A stretch of DNA of 64,000 nucleotides from Cryptomeria japonica (taxonomy: Eukaryota > Streptophyta > Pinopsida > Cupressales > Cupressaceae), in assembly GCF_030272615.1 (NCBI RefSeq), contig NC_081408.1, positions 623,284,383 through 623,348,382 of the forward strand, written 5' to 3'. Under the pieces are notes generated by a model, which ran no database searches, had not been told where the DNA came from, and worked only from the letters and a program-made list of their open reading frames with translations. Positions 1-13,284 of the stretch are shown here, in pieces; position 1 is the stretch's first letter, and each line of letters opens with the position of its first letter. Position numbers and translations under genes: made by a program.

Positions 1-2209
1 GGCTTCCCCAGATAATTATGTTTGGGACGGCTTGTCAATCAAAGCATTTTTTTGGCCAGTTATTCAAGATTATTCACTTTCTGATGTTACAGTTCAGGAA
101 GTTTGGAGTTCAAGTAAAAGAATTCATAGGCATAAAAGACTATAATAATATTTTTGCAATTGGGATGGATTAATTTCTGGACTTAGTTAATGGTGATTCT
201 GTTAAAAAAATAGATGTGTGTCAGAATTCCAGAGTTCAAGAATATTTATAAGACCTTACTGAATCAGAAATCCTGTTACATTATTTTTTAATGGAAGTAC
301 GTTGCAGCGCAGCTCTGGTTAGTTTTAAAAGAAAATGAACTTTATCCAAACATTTAACATACATAATGGAGTAGGTAATGATATATTCAATTACCGATAA
401 TAAATAGCTAAATACACACAATACAATTTCTCTTTATGTTCACAAACTATCATTATCTTTTAAAAAACAAATCTTTTATCTCCACTGATAATATGCAGAT
501 TTTTTTTTGTACCTTCTATACCTCAGCAGACTACTATAAAACTGTATTTTTATTTATATCTTCTTAATCTAAATAATTGTCAGGACCTGCACTGGTGGAT
601 AATACACGGAGTTTTTTATAAAATTCAGGGTGTTTTGTTAAGAGTTTTTAGGTTATTTTAAAAGGGTGGTTTCTTAAATTTTGTAATGCAATTTAAGTTT
701 AAAAAATTAAACTGTGAAAAATTTGAGGAAGCTGGTGGTCTCATGAATTTTATTATAGAACATGTTCAATTCAATATGGTAAATATGTGGTGGCTGATTG
801 TCTTCCCAAATGGACATCTGACTTTATGGAGGGATGGTCTATTGGGAATAGGGATCAACTATCTCCAGCGTTGTCTCACATGTTGGATCTACTAGTGAAT
901 CATGATAAGTCTCCATAGTCCCGTCTTGGCTGGGCAGTTCCCCTTCCTTTGATGTACTTTTCTTTCTGTGTTGAATAAATTTGTATCCCTCTTTATTGTC
1001 AATTGATAAAAATTTGAAAAACTTCAAATAATTGACCTGTGGCAAAACGGATAATGTCTAAAACTTCACTTTTTCCACCCGCTCAAATTTACAGTCATAA
1101 AAAATAAAAGCTGTTATTCGTCAGCCAAAAATTCCAATCGATTCTGTAGCAATTTTTATTTTTATTCAGAAGACTTCCTGACACTTGAAAAAAGATCTGA
1201 CGCCCCATGAAACCCAGTCTTACCGATCCTTTTTCCAGAAATCTAACGAAAGGTTGAGCTCTGGAAGATACGTTTTTGCACAAGTTTGTTGGAATGGCCA
1301 ACCCCAACCACCACAGTTATGCTATCTCACCAGACAAGGCGCTGCTGCTTCATTTGGTACCTGAAGACTTCTGTTATGAATTGTCTTATCCTCATCTGCC
1401 TCTGCCCTGCTTTCTCAAACTCTTTTATTATCACATTTATTATTTGTCAGCAGCCCGTACACAGCCCATGCTCAATAATGCTCTACAGTTCTAAATCCTT
1501 TATTTCTAAAAGCATTTATGATTTTTATATATGTTGCTCTTATTGTCTGTGATAACATGTATAGCAGATAAAGGAGCTACTCTGTTTGTTTTTTTAATGT
1601 TAGAGCAGAAGCTCTGTTTCAAGTAAAGTTATATATTCTCTCTTTCACTCTAAGAGCAGCAGCTCTATTTTACTTGGATCTAATTTTATTAACTCTACTT
1701 TCTATTTGTATTGTACTGTGTATTTTAAAGTGCAATAGCTGAAACTCTATGTTGATCAGCTGAATCTATGTTGTTTTTGTATTCTCTATGTCTTCTTATT
1801 CTGTCAAGTTTCGGAGATTAGATATATTTATAAAAATTTAGCATTAGAAAACATTTATTGACAAGGAAGAAATTACTGCTGATCTGAAAATTGAGCAGAC
1901 AAACTCAGAGGGTGTTAAGGGATTTGACAAATTACAATTATTTTGACAAATGGTAGCATAATAGGCACTAGGCTTAATCAGTGCATCCAACACACTGGAT
2001 GGATACAACTGAGTGCTTATTTTAAATCTGAAGGATTACCAGACATAGTCTAGAAATTTTAACTGGCTTGTGAAACTGAAAGATGGCTCCTTCGACATAG
2101 ACAAGCTCAATAGTTATATTTAGGAAATGGTTTGGGCTGAGTGGATATGATTTTGAGCTATTAATTAAAATTGAAACAAAACAAGGAGAAAATGAGGTAA
2201 ATTACTAAC
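1..2209. other. No gene recognised
   Basis: AT-rich sequence with only short reading frames that resemble nothing I know. If the TIR exon next door belongs to a full resistance gene, its first intron would lie here, but I see no P-loop (GGxGKT-type) or other NB-ARC sequence on the minus strand. Confidence 0.5.
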
Positions 2210-2667
2210 CTTCCAGTCATATCCAGGGACCAGCCTGAGCGACAACAGATCTGCTCAAGGGCATGCTTCCACCCATCAATCTCTTCTCTTGAATATCGAT
2301 CTGGATGGCTATAGTGTTTTTTAAATGATTCATCATAAGGGCTAGAGCTTCCAGTCATATTCATAGGAATGCGTATTGAACTGCACTTAATTGCATTTTC
2401 CAGGCCTAAATCAATGATTTCCCCCTTCTTTAATTTGTGGCTGTCAAGAAACACATTCAATCCAGCTGCGGAAAGAGCTTGAAAGAGATGATCAACGAGA
2501 GTCTTTCTCACATCTTTTCCCCTGAAACTCAGGAACACGTGATATCTCTTATCATTTAAAGAAATTTTTGTAGCGCCAGGTATGTAAGGCTTGAATCCGT
2601 CCATCTTTGAGTTCCAACAGAAAGGAAGGAGAATAATAGGAGAAAACCCAACTGTGCGCAACTTCAA
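2210..2667 (-). CDS. TIR-domain exon of a TNL-type resistance gene, internally deleted
   Basis: Plant TIR domains act in immune signalling as NADases and normally precede NB-ARC and LRR regions. The minus-strand reading shows the TIR start YHVFLSFRGKDVRKT, then a segment ending SIRIP, and jumps directly to SSPYDESFKKHYSHPDRYS and GWKHALEQICCRSGWSLDMTG. The stretch that normally lies between these, including the conserved catalytic-glutamate region (SxxYAxSxWCLxE in relatives), is missing in frame. Translation can start at 2667 or, more plausibly, at the internal Met at 2604, 16 codons before YHVF. The exon ends at 2210 with a good donor, AAG|GTTAGT, on the minus strand, typical of TNL exon 1. 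No NB-ARC exon is visible downstream, so this is a partial or broken gene. Family assignment is firm; function is unlikely given the deletion. Confidence 0.8.
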
Positions 2668-3019
2668 CTTCGTACATGAGTATAATAGGAGAGATCAGAT
2701 CCCACAGAATTCAATAATTCATGAATTTGGTCAAATTGGTTTTGGATTAAATTGGGTGAATTTTTTCAACAATAAGTCAGTGTGGCTCACTAATAATGAA
2801 AAACTATCACACAAATTAATCCACAAACAGTTTGACCAAATAGAAAGGATGCAAATAATTGAACCGGCCGATTAGTTCATTATTTGAGAAAGTCAGAGGG
2901 TGAGGTAGAAGACGCCAATGAATAGCACGCCCAACTGATTTAAAAAAATAATTTTGGAAAGTCGTCAAAGCCAATGGTTAACCATTATGTCTTTCACGGT
3001 CTAATGGCTCATGCCTCTG
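2668..3019. other. Upstream flank of the TIR exon
   Basis: On the minus strand this would be the 5' flank of the TIR exon. It is AT-rich. I see no convincing TATA box position or other gene. Confidence 0.3.
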
Positions 3020-3196
3020 ATGGCTCATGGCTATGAGAAGCTATTCTGGTTTCAAAATGTTATATTGTGTTATATGACATTTGTGAAAATCACAACCGTT
3101 AATCGTGTTATGCACGGTCAATAATACGTGAATGTCATATAACATGACGTACGAATATAACATTTTGGAGCCAAAATAGCTATAGCCCTGTGAGAG
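3020..3196. repeat. Imperfect inverted repeat (fold-back element)
   Basis: The left arm (about 3020-3088) contains AGCTATTCTGG, CAAAATGTTATATT and TTATATGACATT in that order. The reverse complement of the right arm (about 3126-3196) has AGCTATTTTGG, CAAAATGTTATATT and TTATATGACATT in the same order. The loop is about 40 bp. This is a fold-back or MITE-like structure, and its transcript would form a long hairpin. No clear target duplication was identified. Confidence 0.75.
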
Positions 3197-4349
3197 TAGT
3201 TGTTGATTTAATACCTACACTTGTTGATTTTTTATGCACACTTGTTGATTTAATGTCCAATTATTTTTGACAATATTGTAATAGTTGTGACTCGTGAGTT
3301 CGTTATAGCTAATGTTGACTACCCATAGTTGTTAAAAGCAACCAATCGTGTGATACCACATCAGTTGCATAAGCATGAGTCTCATTTTTGCACGACCATT
3401 GGTCTCACCTTTTTGGGTTGTTTTGAACACCTTGGCAAAAAGCATGCTGATGCGGCATCATATTTGATGATGTGGCCTTGAAACCTTACTTATAAGCAAG
3501 GGACCTGCCAAGTTAGCTGCCATAAAAAAATAGGAGTGATTTGAAATTTCCACTAAGATTTTGAGATGCACGAAGTTGGGGTGCTCAACTACTAGGTCCT
3601 CTCCCCTAAGACACGTTGGATCTCAACTTAACTTGTACTATGGTAATATAGTTTCAAATGTTTAATACTATGGTGGGTAGCTCTCTAGACGTATATTGGT
3701 ATAAAAGATCACTATTCTGTGAATTTTCTTGGTAATTTTAAATTTTGATAATCTTTGGATTTTTTTTTAAATTATTATTTAATATTCTTTCTTCTATAAA
3801 AATACAAAATGGGTAAAAATTTATTCAATCACAAAAAGAGATACAAAGCAAGAAGGGCTAACTGCCCAACAAACAAAGGGCAGTACACAACCTTGTCTTT
3901 CTCCACTAGATCCAACACATGAGACAATTCCAAACATAATTGTCCCCCATCCACAATATTCCAACTCTACATTTAATCAAAGCCCATTTGGCCAAACAAT
4001 CCAAATAAAGTTTAAATTATTTTTTTGTTTTATTTTATTAAATAAAATATATTTAATTTTAGATGTGTATAATATTTTATTAAAAAATATTTTTTATTAT
4101 TGTTTGTCAGTTGAACTATTATTAAACAATGTAATGATTATTGTAAATTCATGAAAGAATGTGTAAACTATTAAAGAAAATTCTATTTTATGACAACAAA
4201 ATATTTCTCATGTGTATTCTATCATTTTTTTTTTAAGTTGGAGTAGTTTAAAGTTTATAAGAAATATATATATTGTTTTGTTGTTGTTGCTAATAAACCT
4301 AAAACATATTTTTGGTTATAAATTACTTCACTATTCATGTTTGAAAAAA
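3197..4349. other. AT-rich intergenic sequence
   Basis: No gene recognised. Three copies of CTTGTTGATTT lie close together at about 3200-3255. The rest is AT-rich with homopolymer runs. Confidence 0.4.
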
Positions 4350-5055
4350 AAATTATAGATGAAAAATTAAATGTTCAATTTTAGAATTTCACGTAATGGA
4401 ATTTTGCACACTAGTTTACATTTTGGTAGACCAAATAGTTGATAGGAGACTCACAAGGATTTGCAAAGAATGTAGTGGTAAAATGAGTTTTATTGTATCA
4501 ACACATGTTAAATTTTTATTTCAATATTTTCAAGTAACATAAATTTTAAAATAATAGTAATTTCACGGTAGCAATTATTTAGTAAGTATTGTTGATTTTC
4601 ATTATTATTTCGACCTAAATGTTTCTATTTTTACATCAATTAAGCTATAGAATTTATGTTCAATCTAGTATGAGTGTATTAAAAAATAGAATCCTTAATG
4701 AGAAATTGTATGGATATCATATTTATATGTCATTATGATCTAAGTCTAGTAATAGGCTTGGTATACCTAATTTGTCTCAGTAGTTTTAGTTTAGGCCTAA
4801 ATGTGTAAATGGATAAACACTTGCGCATAGGAAATCTTCTTTTTGGCTACTTAGAGTTGAAAGAATAGGTTGTCAGTGTTTTCAAGGTATGCATTAAGAT
4901 TTTACTATTAGCATGGCTTGGGTTAAATCATATTTTATTAGGTGCGATATCCAAGTTATATGATCGATCAACTTCTATAAATTAGTGTTATATCTTGCTA
5001 GACTATCTAGCATCTAACTTGCGTTATTTAAGCTCGCACAATACTTATTAATGTT
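4350..5055. repeat. Left arm of a long diverged inverted repeat pair
   Basis: This arm matches the reverse complement of 12270-12930. Shared words in the same order include AATTAAATGTTCAATT, ACACTAGTTT, TAGTTGATA, TTTTAGTTTAGGCCTAAATG and the region ending TTATTTAAGC. Identity is far from perfect, so the pair is old. The arms enclose the microsatellite and satellite block, so they may be the subterminal parts of one large element. Confidence 0.7.
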
Positions 5056-5551
5056 GGGAGATATTCTATAGTTGTATAAGGGTGTGAATGACCTATATAC
5101 ATAAAAACTCCAAACTAATAAATACAATTATTAAGTTTATATTTGTTTAGTTGAGAAGAATAAGAAAGAAAAGTGATAGGAATAAAACTAGTAATCACAC
5201 CTTGGTGTGCAATGGGTACATTGAAGAGGTGTGGAATGCCAATTAGGGAAAGCTTTGATCTATTTTTCAATAGTGAGAGGGGGAAAGATAGGGATATAAA
5301 GAGAGAGTGATAGGGGGGGAAGTGTGAGAGAGAGAAATAGGGGTAAGGAGCTAGTGAAAGAGATGGATGTGAAGATGGAGATGGATAAGGAGAGGGAGAG
5401 AGGGTTCCCTCTTTACTTCTCAATATATCTACCTCTACTCATACCTCTATCTCCCTCTCTTTACTTAACATTATCTCTATCTATGTCTCTCTCCTCTTCT
5501 CTCTTTCTATTTTCCTTTGTCTATTTTCTTTATCTCTCTAACTATCTCTTG
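5056..5551. other. Mixed AT-rich then CT/GA-rich sequence
   Basis: Purine-rich sequence at about 5270-5410 switches to pyrimidine-rich sequence at about 5410-5550. The Ser/Leu-rich reading frames here are by-products of the base composition. A short piece at about 5209-5234 (GTGTGCAATGGGTACATT) recurs at about 6290. Confidence 0.45.
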
Positions 5552-5708
5552 TTACAAGTGCGATTGTCATTGCACCAAAAGATCGACCTGTTAATGCCCA
5601 ATACAACCATTAGACTTATAGAATCCACGGGAGGTGTTTAAGCCATGTCACAAACTTGAGAACTGCGCTGCACAACACAATGAGACCAAGGACGCACACC
5701 TTACAACA
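5552..5708. repeat. Direct repeat, copy 1
   Basis: About 157 bp that recurs at 5767-5922 with substitutions. Shared words include AGACTTATAGAATCCA and AAGCCATGTCACAAACT, and both copies end in a CACACCTT(A/G)CAAC sequence. Confidence 0.8.
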
Positions 5709-5766
5709 ATCCCCCCAAGCACATACAAGGGGTTTTAAATGAGTAACCAATCTCTAATACCTCTTT

Positions 5767-5922
5767 TTACAAGTGTGGTTATCGTTGCACCAAAACATCG
5801 ACATGTTAATTCCCGATACAACCACTAGACTTATAGAATCCATAGGAGGCAATTAAGCCATGTCACAAACTCGAGCGTTGCGCTGCACAGTGAAAGGAGA
5901 CCAAGGGCACACACCTTGCAAC
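5767..5922. repeat. Direct repeat, copy 2
   Basis: Diverged second copy of 5552-5708, about 60 bp downstream of the end of copy 1. It is followed directly by the CT-rich tract, as copy 1 is preceded by one. Confidence 0.8.
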
Positions 5923-6553
<631 letters not shown>

Positions 6554-9500
6554 GTGTCAAAAATTGCACCCGATGTTAATTTCACACTTATGTATTACAC
6601 CCGTGGCATCTATGACAAACCTATGCTTGGAATTTCATGATTCCAACCTATGTTATTTCAACGTTTTTGGTTTTTTTTGTCTATTGCAGGTGCAGGTTTC
6701 CAAAAATCACGTCTGTGACTCATCATATCGTGTCTCTGCCAAGAAACAATTTCTAAGTTGCCTGTTATCACATCTATGTTTAGATTTTGTTTTGCAGGTT
6801 TCAGATCTTAAAATTGTGTCTATGTCTGATATTTGCATGTCTGTGTTCAGAAAGTGCCTCTACATTCAGTATAACTGTGTTTTTGTTTTCAGTTTTCATT
6901 ATCTTTTCCATTTTAGGGTTTTTTGACTTAGTTTTGGCCTAACCCCCTTGTTTGGCCTAATGAAGCACTGCAACTATCTTGAAAAAGAGAAAACATCATA
7001 TTGTAGAAGGCCCCCTTTCACATTTGGACTTGGATTTCCAAAATTAGCCTAACGAGTGTTCTTGTAGGTGGGGGTAATTTATCAAAACTACTAGTCATTT
7101 GTTACAGGAGTAATCTAGGTGTGTATCTTTGCATTTCTAGTTTAATTAGAGTCACATCTTTTTCATTTTGGGTTAAAGAACTTGTTTGAAGTGTTTGGTG
7201 CATTCTACACATTTTATTTTTATAACCCTAGAGGTGATAACAAAAGTATCATCTCCCCTCACCTTCCATTGGACCTTGAGTGTAATAGAAATTATTATCA
7301 TCTTCTATGTAGGTAGGAGGGCTTGTCTCCAGGGCACCCCATAAGGCCAAAGTGAGAGAGCACGAACCAAGCGGTACTTCCTTTTCCCTCTATATAAATT
7401 AATATATTACATGAAAGCCATGACGACTTGGTGACATGTATCTACACCGACGGTTCTCCCTAGTATCCACACTTGTATTGGATGTGTTGTCACCAAGATT
7501 GCACTTGTGATGCTTAAGCTAAAATCTCAAGAATCTTGTGAAACATGGAAAGACCTTCGAGCCTATGGGGGGTTTCTCAAATTGAAGGTGAATCTCCAGA
7601 GTGAGTTGGTTCTCCTTGATGTAACATCTGAAACTATTTCTTGTATGGTAAAAAGGATAGGAATAAAACTTGAATTGAAACCTATCCTAAGAGGTGATGC
7701 ACCAAATATGTAAGAAACCTAATCAGTTGCACTAACTCATAACACATCTTAACAAAAGAAACCTTGTTTGTCACAAATCAACAAAGCATGTAATACATAA
7801 ATATTTCATAGAAAAGGGCTGGTTTCAGAGATTTCTTGAAGGAAAACAATGAGTTTTCACAACTACAAACTACTAAGACTAGCTGAACACAATCTATAAC
7901 CTGTAATTACTATTCATTTTCTTGCATTAATGTTGTTTGAAAGAGACAAAATAAGAGAATTCTAACAATGAATCACAAGAACTTCATCAAATATTTCATT
8001 CAGCACAACACATGAACTATTAAGGAGGAAAACATGTTGCTATTTTATTGAAAAAATAAAAGAATTGTTGTTACAAATATGAAAATTTCTTCTATTAAGC
8101 TACAATGTTTCGTGCCTTAATGTTGAGTGCAAAAAAGGCAGAGAGAAAAAGGAACTAAATTAGAAAAAGAGAGGAGAAAAAGTCTTATAGAAAAAGACCC
8201 TTGAAGGAGCTGAAGATGAATTGAGAAGAACTAACCTTGAACTGAATGAAGAATTGAATGCTTCTTCCTTGAAAACATCACCAACTTTGCATGATATGGC
8301 CTTGAGGTCAAATTTGATCTTGAAGCACACATTTAAGAAGGGTCAAAATTGTTCTAAACTAAGAGCTAACTACTACAAAAAAAGGTCTTAAGTGCTGATT
8401 AACCCATGAGGGAATATAAAATGAGGTGGAATTGTTGCAAACTGCCTCTAACCTCCTCCTTTTTAGGTCCCTTCTGCATGAATTATGGAACTCCATCTTT
8501 TGCCAAGTTATCTATCCCTTGAACTATTTGTATCATTTCTAATTGATGCATGACATGAGTTTACTTAAGCCTAAAGTTCAGTAAACCCTTATAGGAATAG
8601 AAGGCTTGTACAAGGACTTTAATTTACCTTGAATTTACTCATATCATTCATTATTTGAATGTTGAGAACTATTACAAGGGTATGTGTAGGATCATGGTGT
8701 GCCAAAAAAGTCCTTAAGTGGCAATGAAATTTCAGAAAATCAGAGTTATGCAACTTGACATGAAAATTTGAATAAGTTGTGAACATTATTTTTAAAATAT
8801 GTAAGAAGAGAATATTTAGAAAATTGAATGTAGTTTCTAAGCTACAAGTTGTTTTTTGGAAAAAAAAATCCTATTTGATGAAAATTTCAAATTTCAATGC
8901 AGTGGTACTAAAATTTCAGGAAAAAAATAAGAAGTAGACATATGTCTGACCACCCTAATCATAATCAAATCTTAATATATATATATTTTTTTAATATTCA
9001 TAATATAAGTATTAGACTCATGTCCAGATGTGACACATATTTGGTTTTAATTTTTTATAAATTAAATAATTATTTATGAATTTTTTACTACAACTTTTCA
9101 GAAATTTAGAAACTCCTACGTCTGACCACCTTAACTTGGTCAAAACCTTATGAAATTTAATTTTTTTTAATTTTTCCCTATAGTAGACAAAGCATAGGAT
9201 GTGACGCATGTTTCGGTTTCAAAAAATGTTATATTGTTTGAAAGTTCTTAGTGTTTTTCAATCAGTATATCAATCAGGACTATTGTCAGAATTCAATTAG
9301 AAAATAGATAATAATTATTTATTAAAGTTGTAATAAGGCAAGCCTTATATTGTTGGAAAGTTGGGAACGTCCTTAAAAAACCCTTTTCGTTTTTATCAAT
9401 TTTGGTTACAAAAAAAGTCGTCAGCCACCAGTGTAAAGTCTGGAAAATCAAGGAATACTGAAAAACATGTTTTTTCAGTTGCCTTTCCAGGCTTGTCACT

Positions 9501-9660
9501 TCCAAGCCAAATACCAAAGCATTCCCGAGTTGAAATTTGAAATTTGAAAATTTGACTACAAACTCGGATATCCGATTTTAGTACAAAAATTTGTGGTCCC
9601 CAAAAAATTTCTCGTTGCCATCATTTATTTAGTAAACTGCCACATGGCATAAATCCTTAT
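6554..9660. other. No gene recognised; possible LTR-like start at 6555
   Basis: TGTCAAAAATTGCACCC at 6555 resembles the beginning of the LTR-like unit at 59011 (TGTCATAAAATTGCGACCC), which may indicate a related repeat, but I cannot find the other end. The remainder is AT-rich with no recognisable protein. A palindromic CGGATATCCG motif sits at about 9565-9574 and recurs near 61.5-62.6 kb. Confidence 0.3.
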
Positions 9661-9671
9661 TCGTCATATTT

Positions 9672-9733
<62 letters not shown>

Positions 9734-9757
9734 GAGAAGGAGAGGGGGAGAGAGAGA

Positions 9758-9795
<38 letters not shown>

Positions 9796-9892
9796 GAGAG
9801 GGAGGGATAGAGAGAAAGAAGGAAGGAGAGAGAGAGAGAGAGAGGAGGAGAGGGAGGGATAGAGAGAGAGAAGGAAGGAGAGAGAGAGAGAG
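9672..9892. repeat. (GA)n microsatellite with interruptions
   Basis: GA dinucleotide run from about 9672, then GGAGGAGA-type interruptions. A unit close to GAGGGAGGGATAGAGAGA occurs twice (about 9798 and 9850), showing local tandem duplication. Confidence 0.95.
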
Positions 9893-11945
9893 TATGACCC
9901 CTAACAACACAATTTGGTGTCTTAAGGGGTCCTATGGTGTCGTTAGGGGTCATATGGTGTCTTGGGACACCATAGGACCCCTTAAGACACCAAATCATGT
10001 TGTTAGGGGTCATATGGTGTCCTAAGGGGTCATATGGTATCCCATGAACCCTTATGACCTCTTAGGACACCATATGACCCCTAATGACACCATATTGGGT
10101 CACTTTGGGACATATTATGTCCTAAGGGGTCATATTGTGGCCTATGACCCCTTAGGACACCATATGACCCCTAATGACATGATTTGGTGTCTTAAGGGGT
10201 CCTATGGTGTCGTTAGGGATCATATGATGTCCATAACGGTGTCATAATGGGTCGTATGGTGTCCCAAGACACCATATGACCCCTATGGACAACATAGGAC
10301 CCCTTAAGACACCAAATCATGTCATTAGGGGTCATATGGTGTCCTAAGGGGTCATATAGTGTCCCAATATTGTGTCCTACAACCCTATAAGACACAATAT
10401 GACCCCTAACGACATGATTTGGTGTCTTAAGGGGTCCTATGGTGTCGTTAGGGGTCATATGGCATCCATAGGGATCATATGGTGTCTTGGGACACCATAG
10501 GACCCCTTAAGACACCAAATAATGTCGTTAGGGGTCATATTATGTCCTATGACCCCGTAAGACACAATATGATGCCTAACGACATGATTTGGTGTCTTAA
10601 GGGGTCCTATGGTGTCGTTAGGGGTCATATGGTGTCCATAGGGGTCATATGGTGTCTTGTGACACCATAGGACCCCTTAAGACACCAAATTGTGTCGTTA
10701 GGGGTCATATTATGTCCTAAGGGGTCATAAGACACAATATGACCCCTAATGACATGATTTGGTGTCTTAAGGGGTCCTATGGTGTTGTTAGGGGTCATAT
10801 GGTGTCTTGTGACACCATAGGACCCCTTAAGCCACCAAATTGTGTCGTTAGGGGTCATATTGTTGTCCTAAGGGCTCATAAGACACAATATGACCCCTAT
10901 GACCCCTAACGACACCATAGGACCCCTTAAGACACCAAATCATGTCGTTAGGGGTCATATTGTGTCCTATGACCCTGTAGGACACAATATGACCCCTAAC
11001 GACATGATTTGGTGTCTTAAGGGGTCCTATGGTGTTGTTAGGGGTCATATGGTGTCCATAGTGGTCATATGGTGTCTTGGGACACCATAGGACCCCTTAG
11101 GACACAATATGACCCCTTAGGACACAATATGACCCCTTAGGACACAATATGACCCAAAGCGACCCAATATGGTGTCATTAGGGGTCATATGGTGTCCTAA
11201 GAGGTCATAAGGGTTCATGGGACACCATATGACCCCTATGGACACCATATGACCCCTAACGACACCATAGGACCCCTTAAGACACCAAATCATGTCGTTA
11301 GGGGTCATATTGTGTCCTACAGGGTCATAGGACACAATATGACCCCTAACGACATGATTTGGTGTCTTAAGGGGTCCTATGCTATCGTTAGGGGTCATAT
11401 GGTGTTCTTAGGGGTCATATGGTGTCTTGGGACACCACAAGACCCCTTAGGACACAATATGACCCCTTATGACACAATATGACCCAAAGCAACCCAATAT
11501 GGTGTCATTAGGGGATGATTTGGTGTCTTAAGGGGTCCTATGGTGTCTTTAGGGGTCCTATGGTGTCGTTAGGGGTCATATGGTGTCTTGGGACACCATA
11601 GGACCCCTTAGGACACAATATGACCCCTTATGACACAATATGACCCAAAGCGACCCAATATGGTGTCATTAGGGGTCATATGGTGTCCTAAGAGGTCATA
11701 CGGGTTCATGGGACACCATATGACCCCTTAGGACACCTTATGACCCCTAACGACACCATAAGACCCCTTAAGACACCAAATCATGTCCTAAGGGGTCATA
11801 TGGTGTCCCAATATTGTGTCCTATGACCTTGTAAGACACAATATGACCCCTATGAACCCCATTTGGTGTCTTAAGGGGTCCTATGGTGTCGTTAGGGGTC
11901 ATATGGCGTCCATAGGGGTCATATGGGGTCCATAGGGGTCATTTC
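9893..11945. repeat. Strand-symmetric satellite of about 20-bp modules
   Basis: About 2 kb made almost wholly of modules such as TAGGGGTCATATGGTGTC and their reverse complements (GACACCATATGACCCCTA), plus variants with GGGGTCCTATGGTGTC and GACACCAAATCATGTC. Both orientations alternate throughout, so the array is self-complementary over many length scales. The nearly identical peptides readable on both strands (MTPNDTIGPLKTPNHVVRGH-like) follow from this symmetry and are not evidence of genes. Confidence 0.95.
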
Positions 11946-12084
11946 TTTTCAGGATTATAATAGAACATAGAATTCAATTTTCCTATTGAAATTACCTTGT
12001 TGTTTCTAAGTTATTTCTAGTTATTTCAAGTCAATTGAGTGGCTTACAATGTGTGGTTTGAGAGGGAGAGTCTACTTCATGTTC
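11946..12084. other. Junction between satellite and right arm
   Basis: Unique-looking AT-rich sequence with no feature recognised. Confidence 0.3.
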
Positions 12085-12290
12085 CAATTATTCAAGACTA
12101 CATATATAAGTTTAAGGAAAGATAATTAATATCATATTGATAAAAGATACCATGATTTTGTCTTTAATCCCATACTAAGTACAATATTTGTGCAAGAAGA
12201 TAAATATCATTCAAAACATGTATAATTTCATTCTATATACCTTACTCTTTATCACACACAATGATTTTACTCATACCTATTATTTGTGCT
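12085..12290. repeat. Direct repeat, copy 1
   Basis: Shares ATTATTCAAGACTACATATA, AGTACAATATT and CATTCAAAACATGTA, in order, with 13285-13625. In the second copy the block is split by about 130 bp of extra sequence. Confidence 0.7.
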
Positions 12291-12930
12291 TAAATAACAT
12301 AATTAGATGGTAGAGGTTCTCTATATCAAGATATAGCACCAATTAATAGAGGTTGATTGATCACTATAACCACACCCAATAAAAGATGATATCACCCAAG
12401 TTGTGCTAATAGTAAAATCTCAATGCATATTAGGTAAAAACATTGATAGCATATTCTCTTACCCTTGAGCACCTAAAAAGATGATTTATTGTGTGCAAGA
12501 ATTTATCCATTAGACATTTAGGCCTAAACTAAAACTAATGACATTGATTAGTTGTACCAAGTGTACTATTAGACCTAGATCATAATGACATAAACATGTC
12601 ATCTATATGAGTTGCAAAAAGATATTTATTTTTAAATATGTTTATAAGAAATGCTATAACTTAATTGATGCAAAAACAAATTGAAATATTTAGGTTAAAG
12701 TAAAAATGAAAATCAAGAATACTTATTCCCATGAAATCATTCTAATTGAAAAAATTATGTTGCACGAAACATTTTAATTAAAAATCTAATGTGTTGAAAC
12801 AAGAAAAAATCTTTTGCCACTGCCTTCTTGGAAATCCTTGATAGTCTCTTATCAACTAGATGGTTTGCCAAAAAACAAAACTAGTGTACAAATTCCATTA
12901 TATCAAATGCTATAATTGAACATTTAATTT
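12270..12930. repeat. Right arm of the inverted repeat pair
   Basis: Reverse-complement partner of 4350-5055, for example CATTTAGGCCTAAACTAAAA here against TTTTAGTTTAGGCCTAAATG there. The two arms face each other across about 7.2 kb of satellite and microsatellite sequence. Confidence 0.7.
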
Positions 12931-13284
12931 TTTGTCTCCAAAATTAATTTCATGTGATTATATGATATTTTTTCTAATTTTTTAATCAATAACAATATTG
13001 ATAATCTCAAAATTTATACATATACCTATATATTCTATATTATTTTTAATATCTATTTTTCTAGTAATAATTAATGATGTTCAAATTTTACTAGAATATC
13101 ACTTAGACGTTGGAAAATTTGTTTTACTAAAACTTTATTTTGCATTTGACAATCTCTCCTTCAAATTTAGTGATATGAGAATCACTTGTGTAGAGATTAT
13201 GAAATCAAAGCACTTTTTAGAAAAATAAAAAAACTCACATATTCATTTGAAACTTGTTTGGAATGAATATAAAACACTCCATGC

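Noticed and set aside
2591-2875. Plus-strand 94-residue frame overlapping the TIR exon
   Set aside because: Partly an antisense shadow of the TIR exon with no recognisable content.
9657-11482. Many open frames of 60-118 codons on both strands with MTPNDTIGPLKTPN-like or Ser/Leu-rich peptides
   Set aside because: They arise from the strand-symmetric satellite and the GA run. The same peptide appears on both strands because the DNA is self-complementary.
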